A stretch of DNA of 10,267 nucleotides from positions 1 through 10,267 of the forward strand of contig JAYZBD010000129.1 in the NCBI GenBank assembly GCA_036339395.1, written 5' to 3'. The notes beneath the pieces were generated by a model. That model saw only the letters and a program-made list of their open reading frames with translations. It had not been told where the DNA came from and made no database searches. The stretch is from SP202 sp036339395 (GTDB taxonomy: Bacteria > Planctomycetota > Phycisphaerae > Phycisphaerales > SM1A02). How positions within the stretch are numbered: the stretch's first letter is position 1; each line of letters opens with the position of its first letter. Positions 5,715 to 10,267 of the stretch are shown here, piece by piece. The translations under genes were made by a program, and so were the position numbers.

Positions 5715-6974
5715 TCAGGCGACGGCTGAATCCGCCTGTTGCCGTGCAAAGAGGAACATTCCAAGTGAACCACTGCCGACAATGGCTGCAATCAGGAGGA
5801 AGGCGGAGTCGAAGTTCCCGTTTTGCTCGGTGAGCAGACCGATGGTGACCGGCAGCAGGAAGCCCGATGCGGAGAAGAAGGTGACCATGACACCCGTGGC
5901 AGCTCCACTCCTGCTGCCGAAGAGATCCGTCAGGATCGAGTAGTACGGAGCATTGGGAGCCATCGAGCAACCGATGCCCAATGTGAGCCATGCAATCGCC
6001 CAGGTCGCCGTTTCAACGAAGATCAATGGAACAAAGCAGGCGGCAGCAAGGAGTTGAAAGACAATGATGAAGTAGACACGCGACGTTCGCGTGTTCCCCG
6101 TTTGTCGATGCAGTGCATCGGACCACCATGCAACGAGTTGCATGAGGATGATCGCCAGTCCCCATGGCAACGTCGTGAACCAACCGATCTCGCTGAGCTT
6201 GAGATTGAAGGTCTGTTCGAAGTAGCCGGGGATCCAGGTCAGACCAAAGTAGAGAATAGCGCCGAATGCGAAGAACGACCATGATGTTGCCAGGAGGGTG
6301 GGGTTCTTGAGGAGTTGCAACCACCCAGTCATGTCCTGTTGCCCATGATCCCTGTTCTTGCCCGGATTTCGATACAGGAAGAAGAGTGCGACCAGGAGGA
6401 CCAGGCTTACCCCGCTGAGCAGCATGAAAGTGTCTCGCCATCCGGCGTTTTCGATGAGGAAGCCGAAGAGAGGCCCCCCGAGCAGGAATGCTCCGGGAAC
6501 TCCAATCAGGCATACAGCTGCGACTTTCGAGGAATGATGTGGGGGGACCCAGTCGGAGATGGCCCTGTTCATGGCTGGGAAGTTCACGCCTTCGCCGAGT
6601 CCGAGGATGACCCTGAACACCAGGAAGAGCCACCAGTACTCAACCATTCCGAGCATGAACATGGCTGTTGTCCAGATTGCAAGGCCAATCATCCAGACGA
6701 TCTTCACGCCGAATCGATCGAGGAGGATGCCCGAGATGAGATTCACAACGATGGCACCTGCTGCGAACAGGGTCATGGCCAGTCCGAATTGAGCATTGTC
6801 AATGCCGAAATCCCGGCGTATCGGTTCGATGGCGAAGGAAATCACGACCCGGTCGATGTAGTTGACCAGGTTCATCAGGAAGATGAGCACGACGAATGTC
6901 CACACCATGGTCGAGGATGTCACATTGGCCTGTTTCTTCATCGTGCTGTATTGGTTGTCCAAGGGGTGTTTCAT
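5715..6974 (-). CDS. MFS transporter, anion:cation symporter type
   Basis: This 419-residue, twelve-helix major facilitator transporter should take up a small organic anion by cation symport across the inner membrane. Visible family marks are NYIDR at the end of TM1 (38-42), GILLDRFGVK in the TM2-TM3 loop (82-91), RVILGLGEGVNFPAMN (121-136), the central loop from YRNPGKN to about 223, and WWSDALHRQTG (283-293) as the second-half counterpart. NYIDR plus GxGEGxNFPA is typical of the ACS group, whose known substrates include hexuronates, galactonate and glucarate. A sugar-acid substrate is therefore likely but unproven. ATG 6974 is chosen; ATG 6941 (11 codons later) is an equal alternative that leaves more room for divergent promoters, and neither has a Shine-Dalgarno. 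An extension to 7046 would overlap the divergent gene. It leads the unit with the esterase-like hydrolase, suggesting uptake linked to ester removal. Confidence 0.9.
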   Translation of the reverse strand: MKHPLDNQYSTMKKQANVTSSTMVWTFVVLIFLMNLVNYIDRVVISFAIEPIRRDFGIDNAQFGLAMTLFAAGAIVVNLISGILLDRFGVKIVWMIGLAIWTTAMFMLGMVEYWWLFLVFRVILGLGEGVNFPAMNRAISDWVPPHHSSKVAAVCLIGVPGAFLLGGPLFGFLIENAGWRDTFMLLSGVSLVLLVALFFLYRNPGKNRDHGQQDMTGWLQLLKNPTLLATSWSFFAFGAILYFGLTWIPGYFEQTFNLKLSEIGWFTTLPWGLAIILMQLVAWWSDALHRQTGNTRTSRVYFIIVFQLLAAACFVPLIFVETATWAIAWLTLGIGCSMAPNAPYYSILTDLFGSRSGAATGVMVTFFSASGFLLPVTIGLLTEQNGNFDSAFLLIAAIVGSGSLGMFLFARQQADSAVA

Positions 6975-7027
6975 GGAAGGATACTGTCTTGCTGGACACG
7001 TGGCCCATGATGAGGAATGATGGACGG
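6975..7027. promoter_or_regulatory. short divergent intergenic region
   Basis: Only 53 bases separate the chosen starts of the MFS gene (-) and the fusion gene (+), or 86 if the MFS starts at 6941. Both promoters must overlap here or lie inside the opposite coding region. ATACTGT (6981-6987) is a weak -10 candidate on the plus strand and TATCCT over the same bases is one on the minus strand; neither has a good -35. GAGGA (7012-7016) is a plausible Shine-Dalgarno 11 bases before ATG 7028. Confidence 0.35.
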
Positions 7028-9964
7028 ATGGCTCGATTCCTGGCAATGCTTCTTCTTGGCTGTTTCCTCTTCCCTGCCCCGGTGCGGGCAGGCGAGGTCG
7101 ATTCGGCCCTTGACCGGGCCGGCGGGAATCGTGGACAGATCCAGCAGGCGCTTGACCAGGTCCCCGCTGACCAGCGACCGGGCATGGAGTGGCTTGTCAT
7201 GCACATGCCGGAGGAGGATCTCCGCACGCTGGATGCCATGTTCCTGCTGGAGAACTGCCAGCATGCATACGAGGCATGGCAGGAGGCACCCTGGCATGAA
7301 GAGGTGTCCGAGGAGATGTTCTTCGAGGCGATCCTTCCCTATGCCAGCATCAATGAACGTCGTGACAACTGGCGAGCGGATTTCCGAGAACGCTTTGCGC
7401 ACCATGTCAGTGAAGCAACGACACCCTCGGAGGCCGCGGCCATTCTGAACAACGAGATGTACGGTCAAGTCGGTGTCATCTATTCGACGAAAAGACCCAA
7501 GGCGGACCAGTCTCCCTACGAGAGCATCGACGCGGGCATGGCGTCCTGTACCGGGCTGACCGTCCTGCTTGTCGATGCCTGCCGGTCGCAGGGCATTCCC
7601 GCGAGGTTCGTCGGGACGCCACTCTGGTCCGATGGTTCCGGGAACCACTCCTGGGTGGAAGTCTGGGATGACGGCTGGCATTTCACCGGCGCCGCCGAAC
7701 CAACCGGCATGGACCTGGACAAGGCCTGGTTCAGCGGCCGGGCAGGAACAGCCGATCGGACCGACCCGATCAACGGTATCTACGCGGCGACATGGGCGAA
7801 GAGCCCGATTCATTTCCCCATGAGCTGGCGACTGCACGATACGACGGTCGGTGGCATCGATGTCACGGATCGATACACGGTGGATCGCCAGGCTGTACCC
7901 GAGGGCATGGCCCGTGTTCGTTTCAAGGCGGTTGGTCCCGATGACGAACGCATCATGGTGCCGCTTCGAATCAGCGCCCAGGGCATGGAACCCATCGAGA
8001 CGAGTACTCGAGACGAGCGATTCGATGGCAATGACCACGTGACGGTCATGCTGCCGACTGACACCTCCGTCAAGGCCGAATTCCGACATGGCGCGGGCAC
8101 CATGGAGTTCGTCGTGAGCGAAGACGAACAGGTTGCCGTCATCAAGCTGCCTGATCCGGAACCACTCGCACGGGACATGGCCGAGTCGACGAGGACATCG
8201 ATGCTCCGGAGGCACGCCCAGCTTGTCCGCGACCAGCGTGCAGCCGAGCACGAGGCCAGGAGCATCACCATCGGTGAACACACCATGCCCTTCTGGTACA
8301 CCATCTACGGCGAGAAGCCCGAGGGTGGCCGAAGCCTGTACATCTCGATGCATGGCGGTGGGGGAGCCCCGGCCGAGGTCAATGACAGCCAGTGGGAAAA
8401 CCAGAAGAAGCTCTACACCCCGGAGGAGGGCGTCTACCTGGCTCCGCGTGCCCCGACGAATACCTGGAACCTGTGGCACCAGGGACACATCGATGACTTC
8501 TACGATCGGTTGATCGAGAACATGATCGTCTTCGAGGAAGTCAACCCCGACCGGGTCTACATCATGGGCTACAGCGCCGGGGGTGACGGGGTCTTTCAAC
8601 TGGCACCACGCATGGCCGACCGACTCGCAGCTGCGGCCATGATGGCCGGCCATCCAAACGAGACACGGCCAGATGGCCTGCGGAACCTGCCTTTTGCACT
8701 GCACATGGGTGGAGAGGACTCGGCCTACGATCGCAATCGAGTCGGCCGGGAGTGGAAGGTGAAACTCGCTGAACTGGCCGAGGCCGATCCTGGGGGGTAT
8801 CCCCACCAGGTACAGGTTCACGAGGGCAAGGGGCACTGGATGGACAAGGAGGATGCGGTCGCTCTTCCATGGATGGCCCAGCATGATCGAAACCGGTACC
8901 CGGAGAAGATCACCTGGCTCCAGGATGACGTCACGCACGACCGCTTCTACTGGCTGGCGGTGGATACACCGGTGGCAAGACAGCGCATCGTCGTGGAACG
9001 CGATGGGCAGGTCTTCAGGATCATCGAGAGTGGTGGGGCGGAGCAGATTCGCCTTCGACTCAACGACGAGATGGTTGACATGGACCGCCCCGTCATCGTC
9101 ACGCAGGGTGGGCGTGAACTCTTCAGGGGTATCGTCCCCCGAACCTACGAGACGATGTCCCGCACGCTGGCCGAGCGTGGAGACCCGCTGGGCATCTACA
9201 CGGGAGAACTCAACGTGGAACCTGTTGATTCTGCGCACGGATACAAGGAAGGGTCGGTGGATGTCGAGGTCGATGGCGAAGCTCGGGCCTACCCCTACAG
9301 GATTCGTCGACCCGAGGACATCGCGGAGGGGGAACGACTGCCATTAGTCGTGTTCCTCCATGGTGCCGGGGAGAGGGGGAATGACAACATCTCGCAGTTG
9401 AAGTATTTCCCCCAGCAAGCTTTCAGCGATGACCATCTCCTTCGCCACAGGTGCATCGTTCTTGCACCCCAGTGTCCAGCCGGCGAGAGCTGGGTCGATT
9501 TTGATCATCCCTACGAGGTCCCGATGAAACAGGATGAAGCTGCGCCCGCCATGCAGGCCGCGATTGCGGCAGTGCATCGGGTACTCGAGGAGGAACCGGT
9601 CGATTCATTCCGTGTCTACCTCGTCGGTCTCTCGATGGGTGGATATGGGACATGGGATCTCGCAGCCAGGCACCCGGAGTTGTTTGCAGCCATTGTTCCC
9701 ATCTGTGGTGGTGGAGATCCTGCCACGGCATCGCAACTGGCCAGCGTGCCGACCTGGGCCTTCCATGGAACAGCCGATGCCGTCGTGCCGGAAGTACGGA
9801 CCATCGAGATGGTCGAGGCCATCCAGGAAGCGGGAGGATCCCCGAAGTACTCGGCCCTTGAGGGCGTCGGTCACAACTCCTGGTCCACGGCCTTCGGACC
9901 CGATGGCGGCATGGACTGGATGTTCGACCAGCAGAGACCAACAGTCTGCGCTCCTGCACCCTGA
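7028..9964 (+). CDS. secreted transglutaminase-like / double alpha/beta hydrolase fusion
   Basis: This 978-residue secreted protein has a signal peptide (1-21, ending PVRA). Residues about 100-260 form a transglutaminase-like domain with Cys174 (MASCTGLTVLL), His207 (GNHSWVEVW) and Asp214 or Asp215; such domains are often proteases or amidases in bacteria. A beta-rich linker (about 280-375) and a charged helix (about 376-412) follow. Hydrolase 1 (about 415-620) has HGGGG (442-446), nucleophile Ser516 in GYSAGG, and His603 in GKGHW; D564 is a candidate acid. A beta domain (about 625-735) starts KITWLQDDVTHDRFYWL. Hydrolase 2 (about 740-970) has HGAGERG (778-784), Ser869 in GLSMGG, Asp917 in HGTAD and His949 in GVGHN, resembling the phospholipase/carboxylesterase type. 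All three catalytic sets look intact. ATG 7028 is chosen because the signal peptide begins there and GAGGA lies upstream; ATGs at 7007 and 7010 are alternatives. The substrate is unknown. The stop forms part of a convergent hairpin. Confidence 0.9.
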   Translation: MARFLAMLLLGCFLFPAPVRAGEVDSALDRAGGNRGQIQQALDQVPADQRPGMEWLVMHMPEEDLRTLDAMFLLENCQHAYEAWQEAPWHEEVSEEMFFEAILPYASINERRDNWRADFRERFAHHVSEATTPSEAAAILNNEMYGQVGVIYSTKRPKADQSPYESIDAGMASCTGLTVLLVDACRSQGIPARFVGTPLWSDGSGNHSWVEVWDDGWHFTGAAEPTGMDLDKAWFSGRAGTADRTDPINGIYAATWAKSPIHFPMSWRLHDTTVGGIDVTDRYTVDRQAVPEGMARVRFKAVGPDDERIMVPLRISAQGMEPIETSTRDERFDGNDHVTVMLPTDTSVKAEFRHGAGTMEFVVSEDEQVAVIKLPDPEPLARDMAESTRTSMLRRHAQLVRDQRAAEHEARSITIGEHTMPFWYTIYGEKPEGGRSLYISMHGGGGAPAEVNDSQWENQKKLYTPEEGVYLAPRAPTNTWNLWHQGHIDDFYDRLIENMIVFEEVNPDRVYIMGYSAGGDGVFQLAPRMADRLAAAAMMAGHPNETRPDGLRNLPFALHMGGEDSAYDRNRVGREWKVKLAELAEADPGGYPHQVQVHEGKGHWMDKEDAVALPWMAQHDRNRYPEKITWLQDDVTHDRFYWLAVDTPVARQRIVVERDGQVFRIIESGGAEQIRLRLNDEMVDMDRPVIVTQGGRELFRGIVPRTYETMSRTLAERGDPLGIYTGELNVEPVDSAHGYKEGSVDVEVDGEARAYPYRIRRPEDIAEGERLPLVVFLHGAGERGNDNISQLKYFPQQAFSDDHLLRHRCIVLAPQCPAGESWVDFDHPYEVPMKQDEAAPAMQAAIAAVHRVLEEEPVDSFRVYLVGLSMGGYGTWDLAARHPELFAAIVPICGGGDPATASQLASVPTWAFHGTADAVVPEVRTIEMVEAIQEAGGSPKYSALEGVGHNSWSTAFGPDGGMDWMFDQQRPTVCAPAP

Positions 9965-9990
9965 GTGAGAGGCAGGTCAGGGAGCAGGAG
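9951..9990. terminator. bidirectional hairpin containing both convergent stop codons
   Basis: The left arm CTCCTGCACCCTGA (9951-9964) and right arm TCAGGGAGCAGGAG (9977-9990) pair at 13 of 14 positions around a 12-base loop (9965-9976). The left arm ends with the TGA of the fusion gene and the right arm begins with the reverse complement of the TGA of the ThuA-like gene. On the plus strand it is followed by a pyrimidine run (ACTCTTCCTTC), a weak U-tract; the minus side has none. It is probably a shared terminator or mRNA 3'-end protector. Confidence 0.6.
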
Positions 9991-10267
9991 ACTCTTCCTT
10001 CACCCAGGGAGAACCATCCCGGACCTGGGAGGGCGTGTAGTTTCGCCTGTGATTCCCAAAGCCGAAGGGCGTCGGGTCCCAGTCACCGATGATCGGGGCA
10101 TCAAGACCCTCGGCGGGAATCGAGTCCTCGTCCTCCAGTTGCCAGAGCATCGCCTGCAGCAGCAGGCGGCGAAGATCTCGACTTGAGAAGTCCTGTGCCG
10201 TTCCCATGGTGGTCACGAAGATCCGTTGTGTACCTCCGTCTTCCATGGCCCGTTCCCTGATCCAGGC
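9977..10267 (-). CDS. ThuA-like domain protein, C-terminal part
   Basis: The frame stays open to the right edge, giving 96 residues of the C-terminus; the ATG at 10246 is internal. The visible pattern is RIFVTTMGTAQDF, then RDLRRLLLQAMLWQLEDED, IPAEG, and WDPTPFGFGNHRRNYTPSQV. This matches the end of planctomycete ThuA-like proteins, where similar proteins read as TTMG, a DF/DL turn, LRRLLVNA, GLEDKIP and PTPFGFG. The fold is a class-I glutamine-amidotransferase-like domain first linked to trehalose utilisation; its reaction in these bacteria is not established, though it is often found near sugar-metabolism genes. Its N-terminus, including any signal peptide, lies outside the window. It converges on the fusion gene with 12 bases between stops and shares the hairpin there. 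Confidence 0.8.
   Translation of the reverse strand, partial: AWIRERAMEDGGTQRIFVTTMGTAQDFSSRDLRRLLLQAMLWQLEDEDSIPAEGLDAPIIGDWDPTPFGFGNHRRNYTPSQVRDGSPWVKEESPAP

Noticed and set aside
7028..7090. Lipobox-like LLGC at residues 9-12 of the fusion protein
   Set aside because: The hydrophobic stretch before the Cys would be too short for a lipoprotein signal, and a standard cleavage site (PVRA, residue 21) follows.
6971..9238. A 755-codon open frame on the minus strand opposite the fusion gene
   Set aside because: It is antisense to a protein with three intact catalytic sets and also overlaps the MFS start. Its translation has no recognisable domain, signal peptide or helix pattern. Long antisense frames are expected in high-GC DNA.

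Overview
The window looks like a chromosomal segment from a high-GC, probably marine bacterium of the Planctomycetota, with the Phycisphaerae group most likely. Four signs point there: a surface protein ending in a VPAPG / hydrophobic helix / RRRR sorting tail (PEP-CTERM type), a secreted formylglycine sulfatase, a ThuA-like protein with the planctomycete-style C-terminus, and several secreted alpha/beta hydrolases. This assignment rests on recognised protein families, not on a search.

Layout from left to right. (1) 2-1027 (+) is the 3' part of a UPF0261 / Tm-1-like gene, cut by the left edge. (2) 3486-1050 (-) is a tight three-gene unit: a secreted S1-type sulfatase followed by two CrcB/FluC fluoride channel subunits. 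Both junctions have overlapping stop and start codons (TTGA and TGATG). (3) 4290-3619 (-) is a small acidic secreted protein with a PEP-CTERM-like tail, followed by a strong hairpin terminator at 3518-3546. (4) 6974-4461 (-) holds an MFS transporter of the anion:cation symporter type and, 72 bases later, a secreted alpha/beta hydrolase resembling acetylxylan esterases. (5) 7028-9964 (+), divergent from the transporter, is a 978-residue secreted protein fusing a transglutaminase-like domain to two separate alpha/beta hydrolases. (6) 10267-9977 (-) is the C-terminal part of a ThuA-like domain protein. The two convergent genes at 9964/9977 share a palindromic hairpin that contains both stop codons.

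Taken together, a sulfatase, an acetyl-esterase-like hydrolase, a sugar-acid-type transporter, a multi-hydrolase and a ThuA-like protein fit scavenging of sulfated or acylated polysaccharides. No glycoside hydrolase or TonB receptor is present, so this is not a complete utilisation locus. The least ordinary items are the transglutaminase plus double-esterase fusion, the sulfatase coupled to a FluC pair with opposite predicted topologies, and the convergent terminator built from the two stop-codon regions. No RNA gene, CRISPR array, insertion sequence or fluoride riboswitch was seen. No gene-free stretch exceeds 300 bases; the longest, 4291-4460, is described.
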